Assembly: GCA_032768795.1 (NCBI GenBank)
Contig: CP136496.1
Span: forward strand, 62,001 to 126,000
From: Tremella fuciformis
Lineage: Eukaryota; Basidiomycota; Tremellomycetes; Tremellales; Tremellaceae
Direction: 5' to 3'
Length of the DNA stretch: 64,000 nt
The translations under genes and the position numbers were made by a program. Numbering within the stretch: position 1 is the first letter of the stretch; every line of letters begins with the position of its first letter. Shown here one piece after another: positions 1-10,757 of the stretch. The notes below the pieces were generated by a model. That model was given only the letters and a program-made list of their open reading frames with translations, was not told the origin of the DNA and did not search any database.

Positions 1-1072
1 ACTGCATGCCCCTCGGCCAAGTTCCAAGTGTAGACACGAATCGGATCGACGCGGGGACAGGGCTGAGAGATGTATCATCAATGTCCATGATGGCGATCCC
101 GTCGTTTGCGCCATTGGGGCTGTTACGATAGGTAGCATCTGTAGTCAACGAACCGTCCGGCAGAGTGAATTGTCTCACAGAGCTGTCTGCCGTCACGGGG
201 GATCAAGATTTCTGGGTGTCAGCTCTAGCGAGACACTCCCTGCTCACCCGCCCCCTGCATCCCCCGAGAACCATCTGGGCGATTGAAGCCAGGGTTTCTA
301 AGATTGATCAGATGGGGCGGCAGTACTGAGATCTCATCTCCCATGGCGACCAGCGACCCGTCCTTCTGATCAATGCTAAAGCTTGATATGCTCAGACCAA
401 TTTCATTGATCGTGTAGAGTGCTCGACCCGAAGGGTGGATCGCCAGATGCCGAGGTCCTGTACAAGGTGCCGTTGGGTATGAGCCGCGAAGTTCCAGCTC
501 TCCTGCTGACGAGAGATGATGCAGATGAACACTAGGGTGAGCCCGAGCCCATGTGAGCGGACCCACCAGTCGAGACCCATATCCGCTACGTACACCCAAG
601 GCCGCAGGGGATGTTGGTAAACGCCATGCGGATGTGGTGCATACTGCAACGGAGGATAGCCACCTTGACCCGCGTACGTGACGCTGGACAAGGGCGTGCC
701 GGATGCTGACTCTTTGATACGGAACGACCGCGTCTGACCTGCCCCGTAATCCACCGCTAGAAAGATCGAGTGATCGTTGGCGAAGACTCCATGCACTATG
801 CGCGTCCAATCCGGTGTCGTCACGACCGTGTTCAGTTGCCACTCCTGGATAGAGCCATCACTATTTGTGACAGCGCGATAGCTACGGAGCTCTGGATTGT
901 TGACGACCAACACTGTGTCGGGATCCGGCCCCTTGGCGATCCAGGTCGGTCCCTGCCCGGCCGGGAGCGAGGGCAACTCGAGAATGCTCGTGGATTGTTC
1001 CCCAGTCGTCAAGACGGTCGCGCCAATCTTAGACTGATCCTTGTATGTTCCCCATAGCAGAGTGTGGATCAT
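1..1072 (-). CDS. Lactonase-family beta-propeller protein, 3' end beyond window
   Basis: Likely a seven-bladed propeller lactonase (6-phosphogluconolactonase / carboxymuconate-cyclase-like family). The start is the ATG at 1072 (MIHTLLWGTY); an in-frame ATG at 1093 is possible. Blade-type segments are visible: YVADMGLDW, TGPRHLAIHPSG with ALYTINE, and near the left edge STLGTWPRGMQ, where the family usually has a conserved GxxPR stretch. Three exons are inferred: about 1072-567, 502-248 and 186-1, with introns of about 60 bp using GTGGGT and GTGAGC donors and CAG acceptors. The C-terminal part lies outside the window. A second lactonase gene at 43340-44508 carries the matching motif GTGPRHLQFHPNG. 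The family assignment is fairly sure; the substrate is unknown. Confidence 0.8.
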
Positions 1073-1092
1073 GCTCGATGCTTCCGGGGGCA

Positions 1093-1357
1093 ATCATACG
1101 TCACAGCGATGTTTTGACCACTCATCAAGACGCGATGACATACATACGGGAAGGTGCCGCAAGATGACGGGAGGCTTCCGTTTGGTCCCGACTGAAACGA
1201 ATGGACAATTCCTGTTGCATTTCACGATAGCGGCGTTATAGCTCCATCCAGCTCACAAGCAGAAGGTCTACAAAAGCGGCTCCTCTTGTGCTCCTCTTCT
1301 CTCCGCCCCGCCCCCCTTCCTTCCTCCGTTTCCCCCCTTCACGCCAATTCCCCCTTA
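1093..1357. other. Intergenic: lactonase promoter side and permease 3' flank
   Basis: This stretch separates the lactonase start (1072/1093, minus strand) from the stop of the permease remnant (1358, minus strand). It contains a pyrimidine-rich tract at about 1290-1350. I see no gene in it. Confidence 0.5.
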
Positions 1358-2595
1358 TCAGTACGTGTATCTGAACTTCGGATTCTGCGAGTCATCAGCC
1401 AGGCAGGTAGTTGACAGGCGCGGACACTCGCCTGCTTGTCCGTGAGGTCCTGCCGCTCCGCTGCCACCTCGATGCCGTCTGGGTGCTCGGCAAGTCGTTC
1501 AGCTTCTTGTCGCTCCTTCTTTCGGTTGTCCATGATGCATACGGGCGTGTAAAGCCCAACCAAAAGGATGGAGACACAGTATCCGGCCAGCATGGTTGTC
1601 GTAGCGGTAGGGTACTTCGGGGCTACGCTTGGTCAGCGCAAGCTCTGATTCTCAATTTGCCGCACCTTCGCTGCTAATAAAGGCCTGAGGACCGACAAGG
1701 GCCCCAACACAGTAGCCAATGTAGCTACTCCCAAAGACGACCACCTTTTTGGTCGTACCGGCAACGTTGGCGTACAATGATGTAATGTACGGTGCCCAAT
1801 ACGTGTAGAGAATGAACAAGGCTGCTAAAGAGGCGCCCTTGTTGCTTCTCGGAATGGTCGTCAGCATGATCGTCGCCGCCAGGGGGACTGGAAATCTGCA
1901 AGGAGACTCGAATCATCATAGGGGGTACTGCAAATAGAGATGACGCAGCAGAGCATAGGCCTGCGGGTCCGCTGAGCGACTTTCGTCCGGAACACCGAGG
2001 AAAACTGAGAAATGACGCCGCTTGGACTAGCGAGGAGGGTGGTCTGCTTGATATTGTAGCCAAGCGAGTTGGCGATAATCGAGCGGAAACCTTGAAGTCC
2101 TCCGTTAGGTATGTTCAGCATCACATTCTGAGATTAGTGTGGATATTGGAATGGTACGAAACTGACGGTGGCGAAGATGAGCCAGGTCTTTGGGTCGATC
2201 AGCGCCTCGATCATCTGTTCCTTCTTGAAGCGGTGGTTCAAGACACCGGTCTGGTTAGACGCAAGGCGTCGGACCGCAATCACTTTTTGTCGGTCGCTCT
2301 GTCATCCTGAGCTCGGCGCTTTTCAAGTTAAACCTAGCCGCTCACAAGCCACCGTGCCGCAGCTGGACTGGAGGAGAAAAAGACATAGAGGCATGCCGAG
2401 GTGATCGTCGACCATGCGCCCAAAATGACAAACAGCAGGCGCCAGCGCGACAAGGCGCCGGGGGCTGGCGTATAGAATTGCAAAGCATAGCTGCAAATGT
2501 CAATGCTTAGACCTGACTTCGCAATGGACCCACCTGAGAAGACCGAGGCTGAGGGCCCCTGGCCCAATGCCGACCGTCACCGTTAGAGAGATAAC
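1358..2595 (-). pseudogene. 5'-truncated allantoate (Dal5)-type MFS permease
   Basis: The C-terminal half of an anion:cation symporter of the allantoate permease family. Exons read, in order: VGIGPGALSLGLL, then YALQFYTPAPG..WRLLFVILGAW, then the hallmark ARWLSDRQKVIAVRRL and NQTGVLNHRFKKEQ, NIPNGGLQGF, TIPRSNKGASLAALFILYTY, NVAGTTKKVV, IGYCVGALVGPQAF and the tail NPKFRYTY. Introns of about 40-47 bp join these without any frame problem (for instance about 2286-2332, and one 41-bp intron near 1886-1926). The last intron appears to use a GC donor (CAG|GCGAGT). The first five or six membrane helices and the start codon are absent: upstream of about 2595 the sequence passes straight into the palindromic repeat array. 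A complete relative lies at 53229-54958. Family identity is secure; non-function is inferred from the missing half. Confidence 0.8.
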
Positions 2596-2598
2596 ATT

Positions 2599-5500
2599 GG
2601 TCAATTGACAACATAGCGCACGCCGGCGCCCCGCGCCGTTTTACATATAGAAAATGTCTCTTGACGTGGCCATCGAAGTCTATCGACATGTCGATTGACA
2701 TGTGTAGGTCTATTGGCATGTCTGTTGACGGGTCAATTGACATGACTATGCTATAGAGAGTCGTGTCGATAGGCATGTCTACTGACATGTCAATTGACAT
2801 CGAGTCGTGTCTATTGACATTGAGCCGTGTATATTGACATTGAGCCGTGTCAATTGACATAGAGGCGTGTCAATTGACATGTCTATTGAGATTTGGTCCG
2901 CTCTATAGGGGATTGGGTCGTGTCTATCGACACGTCTATAGACAGCCGAGTCGTGTCAATTGACATGTCAGTTGACTCGCCAGGAGACGCCAATAGACAG
3001 GTGATGGGTGACGCCTGTGCATACCCGGTAGAGTTGAAGCGATACGGTATACGAGTGTCTGTTCGCCGGGAGCTCGGCAGTGGCGGCTCGGGGCGACGTG
3101 CTGCCTGACATCAGCACATGAGGTTACACCGATGCTGACCCCGCTGCAAGTGTCATGAGCGCAATACGACCGACCTAGTCGTGGTCACTCGTCCTGACCG
3201 CATCCATCGCGCGGCACGACCTCCAACACGCTCGACTGCACCAAAGGCCGAGACTACCTTGCCGCGGCAATGGCGAGGAGCGCAGCGACGAGCCTGCCGC
3301 TATGCAATTGGAGTGCATACAGTCAGAGTGCATACAGTCAGACTGGCTGCCCCGTGTTGCTACGCCGGCTACACCACGGCTACGACGTCGAGTCATGAGG
3401 GACCCAGAAGCGGACCACCACGGACGGGCAAGCCACCAGCAACCGACCGCCAAAGACATCAGACGCCCAGCCAGCCACGCTCCTAGTTGCTACGCGGGCC
3501 ACAAGGCGTTCTCACTTGCCTCCTCCGACTCCGAGTCCCGATGAGATCGCAAGCGACTTCATGACCACGGGCATGAAAACATCAAACCACCAGCAAGCGA
3601 CTTAGTCATATTTCACGAAGTGAAATTGACGGCGCGCGAGGAGGGCCTCTGGCCCGACGAGCGCCCCTAGGACTAAGCAGCGAGGAGGCGCCCCGCGCCG
3701 ACGAGCGTCACCGCTAGTCTATAGACATCGAGCCATGCGCCGCCCTGCGGCGCCTATAGAGAGAGAGTGAGTGTCAATTGACGTGTCAATTGACATGAGG
3801 GGCGATGTCAATTGACACTCACTCATGTCAATTGACAAGGGGAGAGTGATATTAGGGACGGCGAGGAGAATGTCTATTGACATTGGGAGATTGTCAATTG
3901 ACATGAGGGAGATAGTATATAGAGCGCCCCGCGCAACCAATGTCGAGGGAATGATGGGGCGCCCCGCGCCCTTTGAAGATGTGACATGAGCCACGTCAGT
4001 TGTCCGAGGGGACGAGTGTCAATTGACATCATAGGTGTCACTTGACATTTGAGATGTCGGTTGCCACGACCATGGGAATAGGTATGAGCGCCCCGCGCAG
4101 CCCGTAGTGAACTGTCAAGGGGGCGCCCCGCGCCACTCACAGATTAGACACGAGCCACCAGTACGGAGAGGAAGACTGTCAATTGACACGTGCGATGTCA
4201 GTTGACAGTGTCAGATGACTATAGGGACGACCGAGGGAGTATGTATACGCGCCCCGCGCAGCCCGTAGTAGAGCAACTGAGGGGCGCCCCGCGCCCGTTA
4301 TGATTGAGCACGAGTATGCACGACGGGTGACATGGTCAATTGACATTGCTCTTTGTCAATTGACACGGGACCGAAGCATGACCATCTGTCAATTGACGGC
4401 TGATCCCCCAAGCACGAGTGTCTATTGACACTGCCTGATGTCACGGCGTCGGAGCGACAATAACGCGCCCCGCGCAATCAGTAGTAGAACGACACGGGGG
4501 CGCCCCGCGCCCGTTACAATATAGCACGAGCATGGCCGACTTGTGGAGCTCGATATATGTGACGACTCTGTCAATTGACATGCCTATGTGTCAATTGACA
4601 CGGGAGAAAACGCAGTACCATGAGTCACAACCAGAGAACATGAGTATGGCCGACGAGTGCAGCTCCAGTATATTTATCAACAGTGTCAATAGACGCCGAC
4701 TAGTATGTCTACTGACAGTGGTTTGCTGGCACCTCTGCTCGTCTCCCTCGTTGTGGTGTTTGGGCGTAAGGAAATGCATCTCGGCCTGCCTCGGGCGGGC
4801 GGGATCTACGTAATTTCTACCAGGCTGTCGCACCAGGGGATGCCCCGCGTGCCAGGGGACAGGGCGCGCCTGTCCAACAGCCGACCCGATCCAGGGTCTC
4901 CTATATATAGTCAAGCGCAACGGTGTGGGCGGGTGGGCGATTGACGGGTGGACGAGGGCGCCAAGGTAGCGGTGCTGTGGCCGTGAGAGTGACGGTTGAG
5001 AGATACTCAACGCTCGCTCGGAGCCCTCAAGTCCCTTGCTGCGTCACGTGACCATCCAATTATTCCGACCGTTATCCTTGGCCGGGAAATGTCAGTTGAC
5101 ATTGTCAGTTGACATTGTTCAACGACAGAGGAATGAGCATGAGGCGCCCCGCACCAGCCGTTGTAGAACGTTACGAGGGCGCCCCGCGCCCACACCAAGA
5201 GACAAGGATGTCAGTTGACACGGTGGCAAATGTCTGTTGACACGGGGAAATGTCTATTGACATGTCAGTTGGCATGTCAATAGAGGGTGGCAAATGTCAA
5301 TTGACATTTCTCGTGCTCATCAGACCAACCATGTCGGGTGTCAATCGACATGGTCGAATGTCAATTGACACGACTGGTGTAGCAACACTTGAGAATGTCA
5401 ATTGACGCGTCATTTGAGAGGGCTGACGCCGGCTGGGAGGCGGGATGTCAATTGACACGGGACATGTCTATTGACATGCGTGATACTTGTGAGAGTGAGG

Positions 5501-6920
5501 ATGTCGACTGACATGGCGGCATGTCAGTTGACATGATGGCTATTGCCGATTAACCTTGCTAATGTCAGTCGATGCTTGCTAATGTTGGTTAACCCGAAGG
5601 GCACTGTCAATTGACCTGGTGTCATTCGACACTCCTCGCGCTCAATAGTCCGTACATGCCGGGTGTCAATTGACACGATCGGATGTCAATCGACATTCGC
5701 CAATGGACTCTGTCTATGGACCATGCACTTCCCGGTCAAGTGAGAATGCTTGTCGATTGACCTGATGACCCAGTGTCAATTGACGTAGGGGCAAATGTCA
5801 ATAGACATGGAGTACGATGTGTTGATTGACATGTCAATTGACGGTGGCGATGTCAATTGACATTTCCCCTTTGCAGTAAACCGAGGATGTCAATCGACAT
5901 GGCATCATGTCTCTTGACACGTTCAGGGTATGAACCGACGAATCAATTGACCACGTCGTCTCTGCCAGTCGAGGTCTAGAGAAGAGGAATATCAATTGAC
6001 CCAGCCAGGGTCTGTCAACAGACACGTCGCCGTGTCGTTTCACCAGGAGCTGTCGTTTGACGCTCTGCGGACAGGCGAGAGACATGTCTGTTGACATGGC
6101 TGGCAACGTTCAAGAGACATCTCGAGGTGTCAATTGGGACAGTTGGTCAGTTGGTCAATGTCAATTGACATGACTGTTTTGACGGGAGACACCATGGTCG
6201 TGCCCATCATTTGACCTGTCAGTTGACACGATCAACTGTCAATTGACGTCTCAGTCAACACGATCAACCGACTGTCTGTTGGTAGGTGTCTCGTCAATAG
6301 CGACGAGCGCAGCGAGGAGCGCACCACTACACCACACCACACCACGACACTACACACCACTATACTGCCCCACGACACACGAGAAACGTCTCTTGACATG
6401 TCCCTTGACACGTCTACACCGCAATCGACATGACTCTTGCCTATCGATCGACATGGCTGTTGGCACGTCTATTGGCGCGATCGTTGACTCGATCCTTGAT
6501 TCGTTGCCGGGGCGTCTATTGACATGAGACGTGAATGTCTCTTGACATTTCTCTTGACACGTCTAGCCGCATTTCTGGGCGCGTCTATCGACACGTCTCA
6601 TGGCCTGTCTGTCGCCACGTTTCTTGACACGTCTCTTACATGTCGGGAGGTGCCACCAAGAAGACGCTAGGAGGTGTCAATCGACACGGTCTCCTCCAAT
6701 GCCATGTGTCCACTGACACCCTGTCAAGTGTCATTCAGTCGGCTGTCAGTTGCCATTTCCCGTATCGTGTGTAGGCGTCTGTTTGATGACTGCCTTTCAA
6801 CTAACGGTGACGTCTAATGACGACCTAGGCATTCACATCAACCGACGTCCCCAGCGGTGTAAATGTCAATGGACAAGTGTCACCCGTTATTACGCGTGTT
6901 GTCAATCGTCAATTGACACA
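2599..6920. repeat. Array of the 12-bp palindrome TGTCAATTGACA and variants
   Basis: About 4.3 kb without a gene, filled with the self-complementary word TGTCAATTGACA. Perfect copies start at 2788, 2848, 2868, 2954, 3784, 3806, 3826, 3892, 4017, 4177, 4354, 4569, 4589, 5295, 5359, 5446, 5664, 5851 and 6159 (19 copies). Many more differ in one or two bases, mostly in the centre (TGTCTATTGACA, TGTCAGTTGACA, TGTCAATCGACA), so TGTC-N4-GACA is the conserved core. Copies are irregularly spaced, unlike a simple tandem repeat or a CRISPR. Gaps with few copies occur at about 3010-3715 and 4720-5080. From about 6250 to 6920 copies become degenerate. The word is essentially absent from the rest of the window. 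Open frames here (MSIDMSID-like peptides) are by-products of the repeat. Confidence 0.95.
3688..5190. repeat. Paired GC-rich boxes (GCGCCCCGCGC) inside the array
   Basis: The box GCGCCCCGCGC(C/A) occurs at 2626, 3688, 3924, 3959, 4088, 4123, 4249, 4284, 4465, 4500, 5144 (one mismatch) and 5179. Ten of them form five pairs whose starts are exactly 35 bp apart (3924/3959, 4088/4123, 4249/4284, 4465/4500, 5144/5179). The intervening sequence is related between pairs (for example AGCCCGTAGTAGAGCAACTG at 4260 and AGCCCGTAGTGAACTGTCAA at 4099). Successive pairs lie 164, 161 and 216 bp apart between 3924 and 4465, with palindromes between them, so this part is a decayed higher-order tandem repeat of about 160-215 bp. 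Function unknown. Confidence 0.9.
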
Positions 6921-8669
6921 TCGACTTGTCGCTTGGGAGGGTTTCTTCTCTGACCCAGCCACCGCTCGCCTCTGCTTTTCTTTGCTCGTCGTCGTCCCTG
7001 ACTAACGGGACCCGGTCGACAAAGACGACAGTGACAACAGCGCTGACACCGGCCAGTGGACACATCAGGTACAGGAAACACGAGATCACTGGACTGCCGC
7101 GGACCTGGTCGGCCTGGGCAACTCCTTCCAGCTGCGTAGGTTGAGTGAGGATCGAGTCGAGGACGCTCGGATCGAACGAGGAGAGTTTGGCCCGGACAAT
7201 GTTAACGAGAGCGGCGCAGACCGCTAGAGCGATCGTGCCGCCCACCATACGTATAACTGTGCGGCAGTGGCGGTGGCGGCCTCTTCCCGCTTGACCGCCG
7301 CTTGTATCGCGACCAGACTGATCTGGAAAGTTTGACCTGCCCCGAGGGCCATGAGGATTTCGAACCCGACCATGCGTGCGAGAGGGGTATGCTCATTGAC
7401 CGTCGAGAAGAGTCCAAGGCCGATGCACCAGACCGAGTAGCCGATGATGGGTTCCACTTGTAGTCGCCCGTACGTGACATGACGATGCCGCACGTAAGCG
7501 TGCACATCGTAGAGACCAGGGCGAGCGGCAGGACGAGGATGCCGGCCCGGGTGGGCGAGTAGCCCCTGACGATCTGGAGGAACTGCGGCAGGTAGTAAAG
7601 GGTGGAATAAAAGTTCACACCGCCCACAAAGGTGGTGGCCATGTTGGCTGCGACACTTTTGATGCGGAAGATGTGGAAGGGGATGAGCGGAAGGCCGACG
7701 AGTTTGATCTCGACGATGAGGAACACGGCTAGGAGAAAGAGTCCAATGACCAGTGGGGCGACAACGGCGGCCGATGACCATGCGTACAATGAACCAGCCC
7801 ACGACAGCGCCAGCAAGGTGGGAGTGACCCAAGCGATGGTCAAAACAAAGCCCGCATAGTCGATTTGGCGGACTTTGACCGCGGCTTTGCCTGTGACCTT
7901 TTGAAAGGCAAGAGGAACATGACAAGTGGCAACGACACGGACGAGATTGGCAGGTTGACCCAGAAGCACCACCGCCAAGAGACGCTTTCGGTAAAGACGC
8001 CCCCTATGATCGGCCCGAGTGACGCAGCGCACGCCACCACGGCGCCTGTCACGCCTTGATACTTGCCGCGCTCTTTAAGAGATACGATGTCAGTCACTGG
8101 GATCAGCCCGTTTCTGAATGATGACCCACCAATGATCATGGTCATGACGAGGATGCCCCCGCCGCCGATACCTTGCAGAGCGCGAAAAATAACGAGCTGC
8201 ACCATGCTTTTCGCGAGGGCACACGCCAACGAACCGACCATGAAGAAGCTGATCGCGAAGAGTAGTGTTGGCTTGCGTCCAAAGATGTCCGACATGCGAC
8301 CGTAAATGGGCTGAACGGTTGTAGACGCGAGAAAATAGGCCGACCCAACCCAGGACTCAATCTCACTTGCGTAAAAGTCTTTGCCAATAGTTGTAGCGCA
8401 ACGCTAAATATGTGAGCGTTGTCTCGCCGTCCACTTACATTGTCTGGTCGAGAAGGCTGCAGAATGTTGCGCATGTCCGATCGAGAAAGAACACCAGACC
8501 TTGCTTCGTCGGAAGCAGGTTGGTTTGCACAGGGAGCGTAGTCACCTCGGTCTCGAGTCCCGTCTCGACCTCGAGGCCAGAACCGACCAGGGAGCCCTTC
8601 TCGACGTCCTGTCTGCGTCTCGTCGGCGACTCGATCGCTCTTCGCCATCGCGATGGCAGCAGTGGACAT
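6880..8669 (-). pseudogene. DHA2-type (14-TM) MFS drug transporter, frameshifted
   Basis: Clear DHA2/MDR family sequence: CATFCSLLDQTM (TM1), intron (donor GTAAGT near 8436), then YFLASTTVQPIYGRMSDIFG, FRALQGIGGGGI (motif C region), SVSWRWCFWVNLP, RQIDYAGFVLTIAW, YYLPQFLQIVRGYSP, GAGQTFQISLVAIQAAV and RMVGGTIALAV. Continuity requires reading-frame changes at about 8608-8614, 7899-7902 (minus-strand A run), 7449-7451 (minus-strand C run) and about 7259-7265; none can be an intron. No in-frame stop is seen inside the segments. The last residues run into the palindrome array, with a stop at 6880, so the native C-terminus may be lost. The proposed start is the ATG at 8669. It is either a young pseudogene or has sequencing errors in short homopolymers; no other gene in the window needs such shifts. 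Confidence 0.75.
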
Positions 8670-8796
8670 GGCGAGTTGATACACGACGACCCAACTTTAC
8701 TGTACGCAGGCAGTACTCGAATGCCGATTGAAAAACCCGGTCTACCCAATGGACCCTGCACAAACTCGTCATGATCCCGACCCACGATGCATGAAA

Positions 8797-10556
8797 CTAC
8801 TCTGGAAGAGTCCAGACCCAGTCTTCCGGTGCTCGCGAGCTTGACGGGATCATGCGCGCAACCCCGCCTTCCCAATCGATGACACGCCTGAACGCGCAAA
8901 TGCTCACTGAGATCAGCCGAGAACGGGGAGACCGACCCACTTGTGCTTGACTGGACACCCAAGAATCCTTTGCCTTTGGACAAGAGGGCCGAATCGAGAA
9001 TCGTAGGCAGCCTGGGGTTAGCCGAAACAACAGGAGAAAACTCACCAGTGGCCGAACCGCTCGACTGTCTGACTCTCGGTATGGTTGATAAACTTCATAC
9101 CGTACGCATCCAAGCCCGCGATCCACTCTGGATCGGTCTCGTCACTGGTCACGAGGACATGCCTGAGAGCAATGCCCAAATGATCTCTGACCGAGTGCAT
9201 CACCTCGGAAGCGGCATGGGCGTAATCGCGAGGAGTGAGAACTTTCCAGTTGTCGGAAAAGTCTGTTCTCAGCACAAAACTATGTCTAGCACTCACCGGT
9301 GCGCCTGATATGAACGGCCATATACTAACATCAGCTCCGACGTATCGGTGAGACGCACCGGTGGAATATCGCCGTAGGGAACATCGAACAGCTTCCTGAG
9401 GTACATGTCCCGTATATCCTCAATGCCCTTTGTCCACTTCATATGCTTGCCAATCCGGTTCCACGTGCCCTGCCCATTGGTCCATTCGCTGTGCAGGTCC
9501 CAGCGCGTCTCCTGTTCAATAAAGTAGTAGAGACTGTCGATAAAGCTGACGTGGTCTTCAGGGGGGATCTCGGGATCGGGGAGGGAGTAGTTCCGTAAGA
9601 GCTCCTTGGAGCCCTCGGGCAAGGGCTGTAAACGACCGGGCCAGATGAACTGGCCGAGACGAATGATCGACGGAGCCCAAAAGTCAAACTGGTTGCCCAA
9701 ACCGTTTCTCCATAGAGAAGGCGGGAGGGGTGTCCGAATAGGATCTACATAAGCTCAGCCTACAGGGACGACTCACTGATGTTTGCGCCTCCGTACACTC
9801 CTTCCTGCTTGCCCAACCCGCCCCAGAAGCTCCAACAGCCAATATCCTCCCATTCAGGCGTCTCTGGCGGGATGTGCTCTCCAATCTCGAGATTACGGTC
9901 TTCGTCTTTGGCCATCTGGGGAAACTCGCCATCGTACACGACCTCTTTGAGCCGCGCAGGTTCGAGATTCGTGCCTTTGAGTTCGTGCAGCTCTATGATT
10001 GGGAGGTCGTTGAGCACAGCAGAAAGGTAGTTGAGGTCGAAGATTTCGCCCACGGCCACGTCGTGTACAACACCGCCTGGTCCCGTGCCGGTGTGAAACA
10101 CGTTGGCCGTGAACGCCGGGACGATGGGAATGCGCTGGCTGAGGATGGCGAGGTACAGGACTGTCGTGAGCTACGTCAGAACCACTACTCACGATTGAAA
10201 GCGCAGATGACCTGGTTGTTCCATCCGCCCAAGATGAACGTCGAGACGTAGCGTTTGTCCGGCCGGAGGTTGGTGCGGAACGACGCTTTGGCTCCTTGAG
10301 CGCTCAAGGCGCCCCACGATGGCCGGTGAATGGCGAGGTGGCCCTTGGATCCGGCCAGCGAGAGATAGTCCCACACCGACGAGTCATCGGGGAGCCACCT
10401 GCTGGGGTGGAGCAAACGCGGGGCAACAAACAGCCCCGTCAGTCCGAACACGGCCACAAGGCCGATGATCAGTCCGACGATGGTGGACACCCTCACCCGG
10501 GAGCCAGACCCGGCTCCCAGCAGCGTGTACGCCGACTTGGACGGTCGCGCGCCCAT
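8797..10556 (-). CDS. O-fucosyltransferase-like type II membrane protein (paralogue A)
   Basis: Predicted Golgi/ER glycosyltransferase of the GDP-fucose protein O-fucosyltransferase-like fold. A short cytosolic N-terminus precedes a membrane anchor at about residues 21-44. Then come WDYLS, the paralogue hallmark GGWNNQVICAFN, IPIVPAFTANVF, GEIFDLNYLSAVLNDLPIIELHELK, GCWSFWGGLGK, GNQFDFWAPSIIRLGQFIWP, the nucleotide-sugar motif AVHIRRTDF, TPRDYAHAA, SDETDPEW and a C-terminal RRVIDWEGGVARMI..DWVWTLPE. At least seven exons with introns of about 34-40 bp; the start ATG is at 10556 and the stop at 8797. It is divergent from the GT90 gene across about 200 bp. Paralogues at 13112-14823 and 28822-30613 share intron positions. 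The acceptor is unknown; polysaccharide rather than protein is possible. Confidence 0.75.
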
Positions 10557-10757
10557 TATGAGTGAGATGCAAACTGTTGAACCATGGGAACGCGACTCCG
10601 CTCCGACACCCAGACCGGTACGCCGGAAAATAGCCTTGTTCGGAAACGCACAGGCACTGGCAAGACCCTGCCCGGATCCTGTCTTTCGATCGGCTTGGGG
10701 GCTGGAGACACGTCCAAATGTGAACGAGTAGCTTGTAGTTGTATAATTGTAGTTGAG
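10557..10757. promoter_or_regulatory. Bidirectional promoter between O-FucT A and the GT90 gene
   Basis: The 201 bp between the divergent ATGs at 10556 (minus) and 10758 (plus) must hold both promoters. I see no strong TATA box; an AT-rich patch (GTTGTATAATTGTAG) lies just upstream of the plus-strand ATG. Coregulation of the two glycosyltransferases is inferred from the layout only. Confidence 0.45.

Noticed and set aside
1886..1926. Frameshift in the truncated permease between VISI and PLAATIML
   Set aside because: A 41-bp GT-AG intron joins the exons in frame (VISICIPLAATIML), so no damage is needed here.
2507..6106. Open frames in the palindrome array encoding MSIDMSID- or QLTSSVN-like peptides
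   Set aside because: They are direct translations of the TGTCAATTGACA repeat in different frames, are short and change frame with each spacer; no gene is implied.
2599..6920. CRISPR array
   Set aside because: Copies are 12-bp palindromes with irregular spacing and variable centres in a eukaryotic genome; there are no uniform spacers and no cas genes.
2599..6920. Firm call as a centromere
   Set aside because: A gene-free 4-kb repeat region is compatible with it, but nothing in the sequence alone identifies a centromere and the flanking genes continue without retroelements.
7250..7910. Introns as an explanation of the frame changes in the DHA2 gene
   Set aside because: The conserved protein is continuous to within one codon at each change, leaving no room for an intron.
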